DNA from: Streptomyces sp. NBC_01460
GTDB taxonomy: Bacteria > Actinomycetota > Actinomycetes > Streptomycetales > Streptomycetaceae
Direction: 5' to 3'
NCBI RefSeq assembly: GCF_036227405.1
Contig: NZ_CP109473.1
Location: 2,728,001-2,792,000 of the forward strand
Length of the DNA: 64,000 nucleotides
Made by a program: the position numbers and the translations under genes. Of the stretch, positions 1-7,919 are shown piece by piece (the stretch's first letter is position 1; each line of letters opens with the position of its first letter). Below the pieces are notes generated by a model. The model was not told where the DNA came from and searched no databases. It was given only the letters and a program-made list of their open reading frames with translations.

Positions 1-196
1 GCGGGTCCCGGCTGCCGTGCGCGACGGCGACCAGGGTGGGGGCGGATCTGCGGATGCGGTGCATGGGCCTTCGGGTTCCGTTCAGGGAGACGAGGCAGAG
101 CTGGTTTCCGAGCTGCGAGGTGATGCGCGTCAGGAGTTGCGCCGTGCTGTCGAGGGGCAGGGACTCACGGGGGTGTTCCGGTGCCGTCTCCGTCAT
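1..196 (-). CDS. Sirohydrochlorin chelatase family protein, 5' part
   Basis: This reverse-strand gene runs off the left edge; only its first 65 codons are visible. It starts at an ATG at 196 (MTETAPEHPR) and reaches TLVAVAHGSRDP at the edge. VAHGSRDP is the hallmark first strand and His of the CbiX/SirB chelatase family, which inserts iron or cobalt into sirohydrochlorin. The visible start carries about 50 residues before that motif, so there is an N-terminal extension. Siroheme is the cofactor of the nitrite reductase encoded at 10100, which fits the neighbourhood. The assignment rests on one short motif plus context. Confidence 0.7.
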   Translation of the reverse strand, partial: MTETAPEHPRESLPLDSTAQLLTRITSQLGNQLCLVSLNGTRRPMHRIRRSAPTLVAVAHGSRDP

Positions 197-404
197 GCAC
201 CGATGGTGCCGGGCGGAGGTTGCCGGGCCGTTTCGCACCGGTGACGGGTGTTTGCCTCCGCCTCACCTGAAGGCGGCCCTCGGTGTCAGTACCCGTTCAC
301 ACCGGACGTGCTCGCACCGGACGTGCCGCACCGGCTCCGCGAACCTTTCGTCCGCGCCGTTCGTCCTCCTCCTCGAGAACCGGTACGAGCGCGGGGGGCG
401 CGGC

Positions 405-1160
405 ATGCGGCTGAGGACACCGAGGGGGCTCCGCCGCGCGCGGCTCGGAGCCCTGGGGCGGCGGGCCGCCGCGCGGCTGCGGCCGCCGCGGACCCGGCGG
501 GGGCAGCGGCGGCTGGTGCAGGCGCTGATGGTCGCCTCCGCCGTGGCGCTGGCACCCGCGGCCTGGCTGTACACCACGGCGGACGCCCGGGTGCGGACGG
601 CGGCGGACGCCCCGGCGCAGCAGGTCGCCGTGGTGTTCGGGGCGGGCCTGTGGGAGGGCCGGCCCTCGCCGTACCTCGCGCACCGGCTGGACACCGCCGC
701 CGAGCTGTACAGGGCCGGCACGGTCCGGGTCGTGCTCGTCACGGGGGACAACAGCCGCGTGGAGTACGACGAACCGGACGCCATGCGCACGTACCTCACC
801 GGCCGGGGCGTGCCGGACGAGCGGATCGTCAGCGACCACGCGGGCTTCGACACCTGGGACTCCTGTGTCCGGGCGAAGAGGATATTCGGGGTCGACCGGG
901 CCGTCCTGGTGAGCCAGGGCTTCCACATCCGGCGGGCGATCGCCCTCTGCCGGTCGGCCGGGATCGACGCGTACGGGGTGGGGGCCGACGACGTACACGA
1001 TGTGACCTGGTACTACGGCGGGACGCGGGAGGTGTTCGCCGCGGGCAAGGCGCTCCTCGACGCGGTGTTCGAGCCGGATCCGCACTTCCTGGGCCCGCGG
1101 GAGCCGGGGGTGGCGGAGGCGCTCACGGGCGACCTCACGGCGGCGGGCGGGGCGGGCTGA
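405..1160 (+). CDS. SanA/YdcF-like DUF218 membrane protein
   Basis: A 251-residue protein with an Arg-rich N-terminus (RRARLGALGRR), one hydrophobic segment at about residues 42-60 (LMVASAVALAPAAWLY), and then a DUF218 domain. The domain shows VVFGAGLWEGRPSPYLAHRLDTA, VTGDN, AMRTYLTGRGVPDERIVSD and DTWDSCVRAKRIF, all typical of SanA proteins, which contribute to envelope barrier function in enterobacteria by a poorly known mechanism. It is probably anchored in the cytoplasmic membrane with the domain outside. ATG 405 was chosen over an upstream in-frame ATG at 36, because the region before it lacks domain sequence and overlaps the divergent chelatase start. Confidence 0.82.
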   Translation: MRLRTPRGLRRARLGALGRRAAARLRPPRTRRGQRRLVQALMVASAVALAPAAWLYTTADARVRTAADAPAQQVAVVFGAGLWEGRPSPYLAHRLDTAAELYRAGTVRVVLVTGDNSRVEYDEPDAMRTYLTGRGVPDERIVSDHAGFDTWDSCVRAKRIFGVDRAVLVSQGFHIRRAIALCRSAGIDAYGVGADDVHDVTWYYGGTREVFAAGKALLDAVFEPDPHFLGPREPGVAEALTGDLTAAGGAG

Positions 1161-1167
1161 GGTGCGC

Positions 1168-1205
1168 GTACCGGGCGCGTAACCGGACGCACCGGTCCTC
1201 GTAAT
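1168..1205 (+). promoter_or_regulatory. Possible GlnR box upstream of nasA
   Basis: Pentamers at 11-base spacing read GTACC (1168), GTAAC (1179), CACCG (1190) and GTAAT (1201). Three of the four resemble the half-sites of the actinobacterial nitrogen regulator GlnR (gTnAC-n6-GaAAC repeated). The array ends about 22 bases before the nasA start. The match is imperfect, so it is a candidate only. Confidence 0.4.
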
Positions 1206-1227
1206 ACCGGCCTCGCACGCTGGGCGC

Positions 1228-3303
1228 ATGGCCCGCACCGAGACGTCCACCCACTGCCCGTACTGCGCGCTCCAGTGCGGGATGAAGCTGCGACCGGTCG
1301 CCGACGGCGGGGTGGTCGAGGTCGTGGAGCGTACCGAGTTCCCCGTCAACCGGGGAGCCCTGTGCGGCAAGGGGCGCACCGCGCCCGCCGTGCTGGCCGC
1401 CGGTGTGCGGCTGACGGGCCCCCTCGTGCGCGACGCGGGCGGCGACCTGGCGCCGGCGAGCTGGGAGGAGGCGCTGGGGCGGATAGCGGACAGGCTGCGC
1501 GGGACACGGGCGGAGCACGGCGCGGACGCCGTGGGCGTCTTCGGCGGCGGCGGGCTCACCAACGAGAAGGCGTACGCCCTCGGGAAGTTCGCCCGGGTGG
1601 TGCTCGGCACCTCTCAGATCGACTACAACGGCCGCTTCTGCATGTCGTCGGCGGCGGCCGCCCACCAGCGGGCGTTCGGCCTCGACCGCGGTCTGCCCTT
1701 CCCCCTGGAGGACATCCCCCGGACCGGGTGCGTGATCCTGGTGGGCTCGAACCTCGCGGAGACGATGCCTCCCGCGCTGCGCTACATGACCGAGCTGAGG
1801 GAGAACGGCGGCCGGCTGATCGTGATCGATCCCCGCCGGACCAGGACCGCCGAGCAGGCGGATCTGCATCTGGCGCCCCGGCCGGGCACGGATCTGGCCC
1901 TCGCGCTCGGCATGCTGCACCTGGTCGTGGCGGACGGGCGGGTGGACGAGGAGTTCGTCCGTACCCGGACGAGCGGCTGGGACGAGGCCAGGGCGGGTGC
2001 GATGGCGCACTGGCCGGAGCTGGTGGAGCGCCTCACCGGGGTGTCCGTGCCGCAGCTGCGCGAGGCCGTGGAGATGTTCTGCGGCGCGGAGAGCGGGATG
2101 GTGCTCACCGCGCGGGGACCCGAGCAGCAGGCCAAGGGCACGGACACGGTGGGGGCCTGGATCAACTTCTGCCTGGCCACCGGCCGGGCGGGCCGCCCGA
2201 TGTCCGGCTACGGCTGCCTGACCGGCCAGGGCAACGGCCAGGGCGGCCGGGAGCACGGCCAGAAGGCCGACCAGCTGCCGGGCTACCGCAAGCTCACCGA
2301 CCCCGCGGCGCGGCGCCATGTGGCCGGGGTCTGGGGTGTGGACCCGGACTCGCTGCCGGGGCCGGGGCGCAGTGCGTACGAGCTGCTGGACGCGCTGGGG
2401 CAGGACGTGCGGTCGCTGCTGGTCATGGGGTCGAATCCGGTCGTGTCCGCACCGCGTGCGGGGCACGTCGAGGAGCGGCTGCGTTCGCTGGACTTCCTGG
2501 CCGTCGCGGACGTCGTGCTGTCGGAGACGGCGGCACTGGCCGATGTGGTGCTGCCGGTGACGCAGTGGGCGGAGGAGAGCGGGACCACGACCAATCTGGA
2601 GGGCCGGGTGCTGCTTCGGCAGCGGGCGGTCACACCGCCGGACGGGGTGCGCAGCGACCTGGAGGTGCTGAACGCGCTGGCGTCCCTCCTGGGGCATGGC
2701 AAGGGCTTCCCGGCCGATCCGGAGGAGGTCTTCGACGAGCTGCGGCGGGCCTCGGCGGGCGGCCCCGCCGACTACGCGGGCATCACCTACGCCCGGATCG
2801 AGGCGGAGGACGGGGTGTTCTGGCCCTGCCCGGACGAGGAGCACGCCGGGACGCCCCGGCTGTTCCTGGAACGGTTCGCGACGGACGACGGGCGGGCCAG
2901 GTTCGTCCCGGTCACGCACCGGCCCGCGGCGGAGGAGACGGACGCGGAGTACCCGGTGGTGCTGACGACCGGGCGGGTCGTGTCCCAGTACCAGTCGGGG
3001 GCGCAGACCCGCCGGGTGGCCGAGCTGAACGCCGCCGCGCCCGGGCCGTTCGTGGAGCTGCACCCGCGGCTCGCCGAGCGGATCGGGGTGGCCGAGGGCG
3101 AGAGGGTGGCGGTCACCTCGCGGCGTGGGCGGGCGGTCGCACCGGCCCGGATCACGGTGGCGATCCGGCAGGACACGGTGTTCATGCCGTTCCACTGGCC
3201 GGGCGAGGGCCGCGCCAACTCCCTGACGAACCCGGCGCTGGACCCGGTGTCGCGCATGCCGGAGTTCAAGGTGTGCGCGGTGCGGGTGGAGGCCGCCGGC
3301 TGA
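1228..3303 (+). CDS. nasA: Assimilatory nitrate reductase, molybdopterin type
   Basis: This 691-residue molybdopterin oxidoreductase reduces nitrate to nitrite in the cytoplasm for assimilation. The N-terminal [4Fe-4S] site is visible as C10, C13, C17 and C46 (HCPYCALQC ... GALCGKG). The central part has VGSNLAETMPPALRY and the DPRRTRTAEQADLHLAPRPGTD segment of the family, and the last 120 residues are the molybdopterin dinucleotide-binding domain (TTGRVVSQYQSGAQTRR). Nitrite made here would pass to NirBD at 10100-13044. ATG 1228 places the cluster cysteines at the normal distance. The 3' end overlaps the convergent gene by 38 bases. A GlnR-like box lies just upstream. Confidence 0.93.
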   Translation: MARTETSTHCPYCALQCGMKLRPVADGGVVEVVERTEFPVNRGALCGKGRTAPAVLAAGVRLTGPLVRDAGGDLAPASWEEALGRIADRLRGTRAEHGADAVGVFGGGGLTNEKAYALGKFARVVLGTSQIDYNGRFCMSSAAAAHQRAFGLDRGLPFPLEDIPRTGCVILVGSNLAETMPPALRYMTELRENGGRLIVIDPRRTRTAEQADLHLAPRPGTDLALALGMLHLVVADGRVDEEFVRTRTSGWDEARAGAMAHWPELVERLTGVSVPQLREAVEMFCGAESGMVLTARGPEQQAKGTDTVGAWINFCLATGRAGRPMSGYGCLTGQGNGQGGREHGQKADQLPGYRKLTDPAARRHVAGVWGVDPDSLPGPGRSAYELLDALGQDVRSLLVMGSNPVVSAPRAGHVEERLRSLDFLAVADVVLSETAALADVVLPVTQWAEESGTTTNLEGRVLLRQRAVTPPDGVRSDLEVLNALASLLGHGKGFPADPEEVFDELRRASAGGPADYAGITYARIEAEDGVFWPCPDEEHAGTPRLFLERFATDDGRARFVPVTHRPAAEETDAEYPVVLTTGRVVSQYQSGAQTRRVAELNAAAPGPFVELHPRLAERIGVAEGERVAVTSRRGRAVAPARITVAIRQDTVFMPFHWPGEGRANSLTNPALDPVSRMPEFKVCAVRVEAAG

Positions 3304-3856
3304 GCCAGTCGCCGCCCGGCACGGGCCTGCCGCCGGTGCGCAGGGAGCGGGCGACGGGGGCGGCCGCGAGGTAGACCCAGGCACGGACGGGTTCGCCGCC
3401 CTGGAGAGTCCTGCCCGGGACGGGTCCGCCGACCGGGAGGGTCCCGCCCGGGACGGTTCCGCAGCCTTGGGTCCCGCCCGGGACGGTTCCGGCGTCGGCC
3501 CGGGCGGGGCCGTGCGTGCCCGGTGCGGGGCCGCCGGCCGGCCGCGGCGGCGGGTGGGCCCCGCGGGCCACCCGGTCGTACAGGTTGCGCGGGTGGCCCG
3601 GGCCCAGGTACTGCTCCAGGTCGTCCAGGAGCCCGAGCAACTCCGCGTAGGCCCCGGGCGCCGCGGTGACCAGCGTGCCGTGGACGGTGCCCGGGCCGTC
3701 GACGGCGTACGGATAGCCCGGCCCCTCGTAGAGGAGGGCGCCCGGCAGCACGGCCGGCCGTTCCTCACGCGTGCGGCCCCGGAGGAACCGGTCGTGGTTG
3801 GCCTCTCCGGGGAGCAGCGTCCCGTAGACGAAGAACGGCAGCCGGTCGTCCGTCAC
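3266..3856 (-). CDS. Gamma-glutamylcyclotransferase-like protein with repeat insert
   Basis: The start GTG at 3856 overlaps the stop of cutA as GTGA, so the two are probably translationally coupled. The first 100 residues are a GGCT/AIG2-like fold (FVYGTLLPGEANHDRFLRG, then YPYAVDGPGTVHGTLV and LLDDLEQYLG). The final strand appears only at the end (AWVYLAA). Between YDRV and AWVYLAA sits a low-complexity insert of about 55 residues, including three copies of a VPG(G/R)T unit encoded by a 30-33 base tandem repeat. The family acts on gamma-glutamyl amines or peptides, but the substrate here is unknown. The 3' end overlaps nasA tail to tail. Confidence 0.72.
   Translation of the reverse strand: MTDDRLPFFVYGTLLPGEANHDRFLRGRTREERPAVLPGALLYEGPGYPYAVDGPGTVHGTLVTAAPGAYAELLGLLDDLEQYLGPGHPRNLYDRVARGAHPPPRPAGGPAPGTHGPARADAGTVPGGTQGCGTVPGGTLPVGGPVPGRTLQGGEPVRAWVYLAAAPVARSLRTGGRPVPGGDWLSRRPPPAPRTP
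3408..3491. repeat. Three-copy 30-33 bp tandem repeat inside a coding region
   Basis: Copies start at 3408, 3441 and 3471. The last two share a 21-base block beginning GTCCCGCCCGGGACGG, 30 bases apart; the first differs at two positions. Each copy contains the inverted repeat GTCCC-GCCC-GGGAC, so the RNA could form hairpins. On the reverse strand it encodes the VPG(G/R)T units of the cyclotransferase-like gene. Confidence 0.85.
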
Positions 3857-4191
3857 AGGCTCGCCACGGGCGCCGTCTCCGCCGAGACCCAGGCGAGATA
3901 GCGGTCGCTGCCGCGCACGACGGGCACGGCGATGATCTCCGGCGTCCCGTAGTCGTGCGCCGCGAGGAGGTGCGCCTCCAGCTCGTCGTACCGCCGGGCC
4001 GTCGTCTTGAACAGCACCTGCCATTCCTGGCCGGACTCCACGGCGCCCTCCCACCGGTAGACGGAGGTGACGGGTGCCGAGATCTGGGCGCAGGCGGCGA
4101 GCCGCGCGTCCACCACGCCCCGGGCCAGGGTGCGGGCCTTGTCCTCGCTGTCCGTGGTGGTCAGCACGGTCAGCCATGCGGGCTCGGTCAT
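3853..4191 (-). CDS. cutA: CutA-like divalent cation tolerance protein
   Basis: At 112 residues this is the normal size for the trimeric CutA1 fold. Family landmarks are visible in order: TVLTTTDSEDKARTLARGVVDARLAACAQI, SVYRWEGAVESGQEWQVLFKT, ELEAHLLAAHDYGTPEIIAVPV, and a final W in YLAWV. CutA has been linked to copper tolerance in E. coli, but its molecular role is unclear. It lies between the FMN reductase (57 bases upstream) and the cyclotransferase-like gene, with which it shares a GTGA overlap. Confidence 0.9.
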   Translation of the reverse strand: MTEPAWLTVLTTTDSEDKARTLARGVVDARLAACAQISAPVTSVYRWEGAVESGQEWQVLFKTTARRYDELEAHLLAAHDYGTPEIIAVPVVRGSDRYLAWVSAETAPVASL

Positions 4192-4248
4192 ACCGGGGTC
4201 TCCTCGTTCTCGGTGTCCGTGGCCCTTCGATTGTCCGCCGGTGCCGCG

Positions 4249-4827
4249 TCAGCCACCGTAGGGGTGCCGGGTCCTGGCCTCGCGCAGGGCGCGGCCCCAC
4301 CAGACCAGCTGGTCGAGCATCCTCTTGGCGGCCCCGTCCGCCTGGGCCGGGTCCCTGAGCACGCCCCGGTCGTCGAAGAGGGCACCGGCCTGGTGGAAGG
4401 AGACGGTGTCGCGCACGGAGACTGCGTGCAGTTCGGCGAAGACCTGGCGCAGGTGCTCGACGGCCCGCAGGCCGCCGGAGATCCCGCCGTACGACACGAA
4501 CGCGACGGGCTTGGCCTGCCATTCGGCGAAATGCCGGTCGATGAGGTTCTTCAGCGGGGCCGGGTAGGAGTGGTTGTACTCGGGGGTCAGCACGACGAAG
4601 GCATCGGCGCGTGCCAGTTTCGCGGTCGCCGCGGCGGCATCGGTGGCGGGCGGCTCGGTCTCGGCGACATCGATCAGCTCGGCCTGGATGTCCGGGTGGC
4701 CGGCCGCCCGCCCGAGGAACCATGCGGCGACGACGGGACCGAAGCGGCCCTCGCGGTTGCTGCCGAGGATGACGGCCACCTTCAGCGGGGCGTCGGACGG
4801 GGTGGGAGCAGGTGTGTTGAGGTCCAT
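4249..4827 (-). CDS. NAD(P)H-dependent FMN reductase, SoxR-type target
   Basis: A 192-residue flavodoxin-fold protein with the FMN phosphate loop GSNREGRFG near residue 22, then TPEYNHSYPAPLKNLID and FVSYGGISGGLRA, as in the YhdA/ArsH-like NADPH-dependent FMN reductases. It would transfer hydride from NAD(P)H to FMN or quinone-like substrates in the cytoplasm. The ATG at 4827 lies seven bases after the -10 hexamer of a promoter with a 19-base spacer holding a SoxR-type palindrome, so the transcript is probably leaderless and redox-induced. In S. coelicolor, a reductase of this type belongs to the small SoxR regulon that responds to redox-active antibiotics. Confidence 0.9.
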   Translation of the reverse strand: MDLNTPAPTPSDAPLKVAVILGSNREGRFGPVVAAWFLGRAAGHPDIQAELIDVAETEPPATDAAAATAKLARADAFVVLTPEYNHSYPAPLKNLIDRHFAEWQAKPVAFVSYGGISGGLRAVEHLRQVFAELHAVSVRDTVSFHQAGALFDDRGVLRDPAQADGAAKRMLDQLVWWGRALREARTRHPYGG

Positions 4828-4834
4828 GCACCGC

Positions 4835-4865
4835 AGCCTCGTGCCTCAACCATGGTTGAGGTCAA
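4835..4865 (-). promoter_or_regulatory. SoxR-type operator and promoter of the FMN reductase
   Basis: The 18-base perfect palindrome CCTCAACCATGGTTGAGG spans 4844-4861. On the reverse strand it lies between TTGACC (-35, 4860-4865) and GAGGCT (-10, 4835-4840), separated by 19 bases, the long spacer typical of promoters activated by MerR-family proteins. It closely resembles known SoxR operators. The predicted transcription start coincides with the ATG at 4827. Confidence 0.85.
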
Positions 4866-4896
4866 GCGCCGCACCGCGACGCCTAGGCTGGAGGCC

Positions 4897-5691
4897 ATGA
4901 CGATCTCCGTACCGGACCTCTACGTCGAGCTCGACGGCCACCCCGCCACCGGGGACGACCTGCGGATCCCGGCCTTCGCCGGCTACGGACACTTCACCGC
5001 GATGCAGGTCAGGGACCGCATGGTGCGTGGACTCGCCCTGCATCTGGACCGGCTGGACTCCGCGAACCAGGAGCTGTTCGGATTCCCCCTCGACGGGGAG
5101 CGCGTACGGGAGCTGATCGGGCACGCACTCGACGGGGCCAGGAGGCACGACGCGTCGGTCCGGGTCCACGGCTTCATGCCGCCGGGAAGCACGGCGCCGG
5201 TCCCGATGGTGACGGTGCGGGGGCCCGCCCCCGCGGACCGTACGCCCCGGAGCCTGATGTCGGTCCCGTTCGCGCGGGCGGTGCCGCACATCAAGCGGCC
5301 CGGCGAGTTCGCCCAGACCTACTACGGACAGCAGGCCCGGCGGGCGGGCTTCGACGACGCGCTGCTGACGTCGCCCGGCGGGATGGTGACCGAGGGGGCG
5401 GTCACCAACATCGGCTTCTGGGACGGCACCGCGGTCGTCTGGCCGGACGCCCCGGCGCTGGAGGGCATCACCATGGCGCTGCTGGACAGCGGTCTGGCCC
5501 GGGCGGGCAGGCCCTCGCTGCGGCGCGGAGTGACGCTGGAGGACCTGGGCGCGTACCGGTCGGCGTTCGTCAGCAACTCACAGGGCGTCGCGCCGGTCCA
5601 CCGGATCGACCACACCACCTTCGCCGTCGACGAGGAGCTGATGGGACTACTCACCCGGGCGTACGCGGACGCCCCGTGCGAGCGGGTCTGA
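4897..5691 (+). CDS. Class IV PLP aminotransferase-like protein
   Basis: A 264-residue member of the branched-chain aminotransferase / aminodeoxychorismate lyase fold. Visible features are MQVRDRMVRGLALHLDRLDSANQELFG near residue 30, then QQARRAGFDDALLTSPGGMVTEGAVTNIGFWDG and LEGITMALL, the regions that hold PLP and the substrate carboxylate. A lysine in HIKRPGEF is the likely Schiff-base residue, but I could not confirm it by alignment. The specific reaction is not predictable. ATG 4897 is preceded by GGAGG; TAGGCT seven bases upstream also allows a leaderless transcript. It diverges from the SoxR-controlled reductase. Confidence 0.85.
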   Translation: MTISVPDLYVELDGHPATGDDLRIPAFAGYGHFTAMQVRDRMVRGLALHLDRLDSANQELFGFPLDGERVRELIGHALDGARRHDASVRVHGFMPPGSTAPVPMVTVRGPAPADRTPRSLMSVPFARAVPHIKRPGEFAQTYYGQQARRAGFDDALLTSPGGMVTEGAVTNIGFWDGTAVVWPDAPALEGITMALLDSGLARAGRPSLRRGVTLEDLGAYRSAFVSNSQGVAPVHRIDHTTFAVDEELMGLLTRAYADAPCERV

Positions 5692-5746
5692 CCAGGAGTC
5701 CCGGGCGAGCGGGGCCGGCCTCCCCCGCATGCGGGACCATGGGGCC

Positions 5747-6223
5747 ATGCAGATCCATATCGAGGCCTCGGAACTCCCGGGCCGCACCTGCGGTCCCGAC
5801 ACCGACTTCGCCGGCTTCGACAACATCCACGTCGGCGTGCAGCGCAAGGACCGGCCCGGCGAACTGCTCGGCATGCATCCGGGCGACGCCGCGCACGCCT
5901 CCTGGACGCTGGACTGCACCGCGGTGTCCACCACCGAGGGCGTCGAGGTGTCGGGCCCGTACATCCAGAACCGGCTCGGGGGGCGCTTCGCCTATCTGTC
6001 CTGGGGCACCGTGGACGGTTCCGGCGTCTTCACGATGTTCCGGCGCGCCAAGCTGATGATGAGCGACATCGACCCCGAGGTCCTGGAGGCCGCCGCCAGG
6101 ACGGGGCACCTCACCGCGCGGCTCCGCCTGACCGACGACAGGGGACAGCCCCGGTGCGCCCGGGTGCGGCCGCCGGACATCACCTGGTCCGCGACGGACG
6201 GGAGTGGCACGCGCGAGGACTGA
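5747..6223 (+). CDS. DUF5990 family protein
   Basis: A 158-residue soluble protein beginning MQIHIEASELPGRTCG. It contains IHVGVQRKDRPGELLGMHPGD, a WTLDC strand, GPYIQNRLGGRFAYLSWGTV and FRRAKLMM, which I recognise as the DUF5990 pattern. No function is established. ATG 5747 was preferred to 5729 because the family motif starts directly there. It follows the aminotransferase-like gene by 55 bases and may be co-transcribed with it. Confidence 0.75.
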   Translation: MQIHIEASELPGRTCGPDTDFAGFDNIHVGVQRKDRPGELLGMHPGDAAHASWTLDCTAVSTTEGVEVSGPYIQNRLGGRFAYLSWGTVDGSGVFTMFRRAKLMMSDIDPEVLEAAARTGHLTARLRLTDDRGQPRCARVRPPDITWSATDGSGTRED

Positions 6224-6582
6224 GGTGCGAGGGACATGACACCGCCCTCACCGGTCCCGGGGGGGGTGGGCCGAAGAGGGCGGTTGCCATGGGGCCGGCG
6301 GGGGGCTGCCGTCCCGTGGGGGGATAAGAGGCGTGTTCCCGGCCGACCGGAGACCATTCATGTGACGTGCGTCACAGCGGGCGGACGGGCGGAAGACGGT
6401 CACCCGATCGGCACCGGACGGTCCCGCCGGCCCCGGCACCGCCGCAACCTGCGCCGGACCGGACCTGCGGGGACGCCCCCCGGGGCCGGACGGGTGAAAG
6501 CTGATCATGCGTCAGCATGCGGGCGGCGGGCGCGGACCGTTACCTCGGAGGCAGGACACATCCGTCTGCCCGGAGGATTCCC
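6224..6582. other. 359-base spacer before the sortase pair
   Basis: No credible gene was found here. The spacer contains a Crp-type palindrome at 6361-6376 and a G-rich stretch near 6256-6325. GC content is high throughout, and the overlapping open frames lack protein-like composition. Confidence 0.7.
6361..6376. promoter_or_regulatory. Crp-type binding site
   Basis: TGTGACGTGCGTCACA has two perfect 7-base arms around a TG centre. It fits both the enterobacterial consensus TGTGA-N6-TCACA and the published S. coelicolor Crp motif GTG-N6-GNCAC. It lies 207 bases upstream of the secreted protein/sortase operon; no other gene start is closer downstream. Confidence 0.65.
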
Positions 6583-7263
6583 ATGCGCAGCCCCGCCCGC
6601 CTCGTGACCGGTACCGCCGCCGCGGCCCTCACCGCCGCCGCGCTGGGCCTCGCCGCCCCGTCCGCCCATGCGGCCGGCCTCGGCAGACCGGAGCTCACCG
6701 CCGTGTCGGCCGCGGCCTCCGCGGCGGACTGCGGACCTGACGACGCGGCGGTGCCGGACACGGCGGCCTGCGACAGCGGCGGGGCGGCGCCCGCGGCCCC
6801 GGGGACGGCCGCCGGCCCGGAGCCGGCCGAGGACCCGGTGGCCGAGGAGCCGGAGCCGCTCGACGGCCTGGAGCCCGCCGGGGGCCTGGAGCCCGCCGAG
6901 GACCTGGCAGCCGTATCGGGACCTGCCTGGCCGGAGACGGACGAGGCAGAGGCGGGGACCGGGGACGAGGCCGCGACGCTTCAGCCGCCCGGGGCCGCCA
7001 CGGCGCCCGGCGACCGCCCCGAACCCCTGACCCCGCCCGGGACAGCCGATCCCGGCTCCGCGAAGCCGCCCGCGCGGCCCGGGCACAGGCCCACGACCGC
7101 GCCCAGCCCCAGCCGCCCGTCCGGGCACGTGGGGACGGGTGTCGGCGGCAGCGCCGCCCCCGACACCGCGCAGCTCGCCGCGGGCGCCGCCCTCGTCGGG
7201 GCGGCGGCCTTCTGCGGCGCCCTGCTGCTGCGCCGCCGCCGCACGGGCGGCCTGTACCGCTGA
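6583..7263 (+). CDS. Secreted, membrane-anchored Pro/Glu/Ala-rich protein
   Basis: A 226-residue exported protein. An N-terminal signal peptide (MRSPARLVTGTAAAALTAAA ... APSAHA, cleavage near residue 29) is followed by a low-complexity region rich in Ala, Pro, Glu and Gly. The C-terminus is a hydrophobic segment at about 195-217 (AAGAALVGAAAFCGALLL) followed by RRRRTGG, the layout of a cell-wall sorting signal. No LPXTG or LAXTG is evident before the anchor, so sortase processing is uncertain. Start ATG 6583 has GGAGG at the right distance. The sortase gene begins 24 bases downstream, implying one operon. No specific function is recognised. Confidence 0.72.
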   Translation: MRSPARLVTGTAAAALTAAALGLAAPSAHAAGLGRPELTAVSAAASAADCGPDDAAVPDTAACDSGGAAPAAPGTAAGPEPAEDPVAEEPEPLDGLEPAGGLEPAEDLAAVSGPAWPETDEAEAGTGDEAATLQPPGAATAPGDRPEPLTPPGTADPGSAKPPARPGHRPTTAPSPSRPSGHVGTGVGGSAAPDTAQLAAGAALVGAAAFCGALLLRRRRTGGLYR

Positions 7264-7286
7264 GGGCGAGCGGCGGAGGACGGGAC

Positions 7287-7919
7287 GTGGACAGGACGGC
7301 ACTGAGGGCCCGGGCCTGGCTGGCCGGCATCGTCGCGCTGTGCGGGGTGTGGCTGGTCCACAACGGCGTGGCCGTCCGGACCGTCGCCCCCCAGCCGTCG
7401 AGGGCCGAGGCCTTCGCGGCGGGCCCCGAGGTACGGCCGGGCACACCGGTCGCCGAGCCGCTGCGTTCCTCCGCGCCGGTCAGGATCCGCATCCCGGGCA
7501 TCGGCGTGGACGCGCCCATGACGGGTCTCGGACTGGACGCGGCGGGCGCCCTCGACACACCGCCCGCCGGGAACCGGAACCTCGCGGGCTGGTACGAGGA
7601 CGGCACCCCGCCCGGGGCCAGGGGCACCGCGATAGTCGCCGGGCACGTCGACAACGCCGAGGGACCGGCGGTCTTCTACGCCCTCGGGTCCCTGAAGAAG
7701 GGGGCCGCGGTCGAGATCGACCGCGGGGACGGCCGTACCGCCGTCTTCTCGGTCGACGCGGTCGAGGTGTACGAGAAGGACGAGTTCCCCGACAAGCGGG
7801 TCTACGGCGCCACCCCGCACGCCTCGCTCCGGCTGATCACCTGCGGCGGCGGCTTCACCCGGGAGACGGGCTACCTGGGCAACGTGGTGGCGTACGCCCA
7901 CCTCACCCAGGTGCGCTGA
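7287..7919 (+). CDS. Class F sortase
   Basis: A 210-residue sortase with one N-terminal membrane segment (WLAGIVALCGVWLVHNGVAV) and an extracytoplasmic catalytic domain. The conserved pieces are visible: IRIPGIGVDAPMTGLGLD, GWYEDGTPPGARGTAIVAGHVDN with the catalytic His, and RLITCGGGFTRETGYLGNVV with the catalytic Cys and Arg. This pattern matches actinobacterial class F enzymes, whose substrates are poorly defined. GTG 7287 follows GGAGG. It directly follows a protein with a C-terminal anchor, a likely partner, and ends immediately before the convergent permease gene. Confidence 0.88.
   Translation: MDRTALRARAWLAGIVALCGVWLVHNGVAVRTVAPQPSRAEAFAAGPEVRPGTPVAEPLRSSAPVRIRIPGIGVDAPMTGLGLDAAGALDTPPAGNRNLAGWYEDGTPPGARGTAIVAGHVDNAEGPAVFYALGSLKKGAAVEIDRGDGRTAVFSVDAVEVYEKDEFPDKRVYGATPHASLRLITCGGGFTRETGYLGNVVAYAHLTQVR

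Noticed and set aside
1135..3768. Very long open frame on the reverse strand across nasA
   Set aside because: It is a shadow of nasA. Composition is Arg/Pro/Gly/His-rich, with no domain, while the forward frame shows full cofactor motifs.
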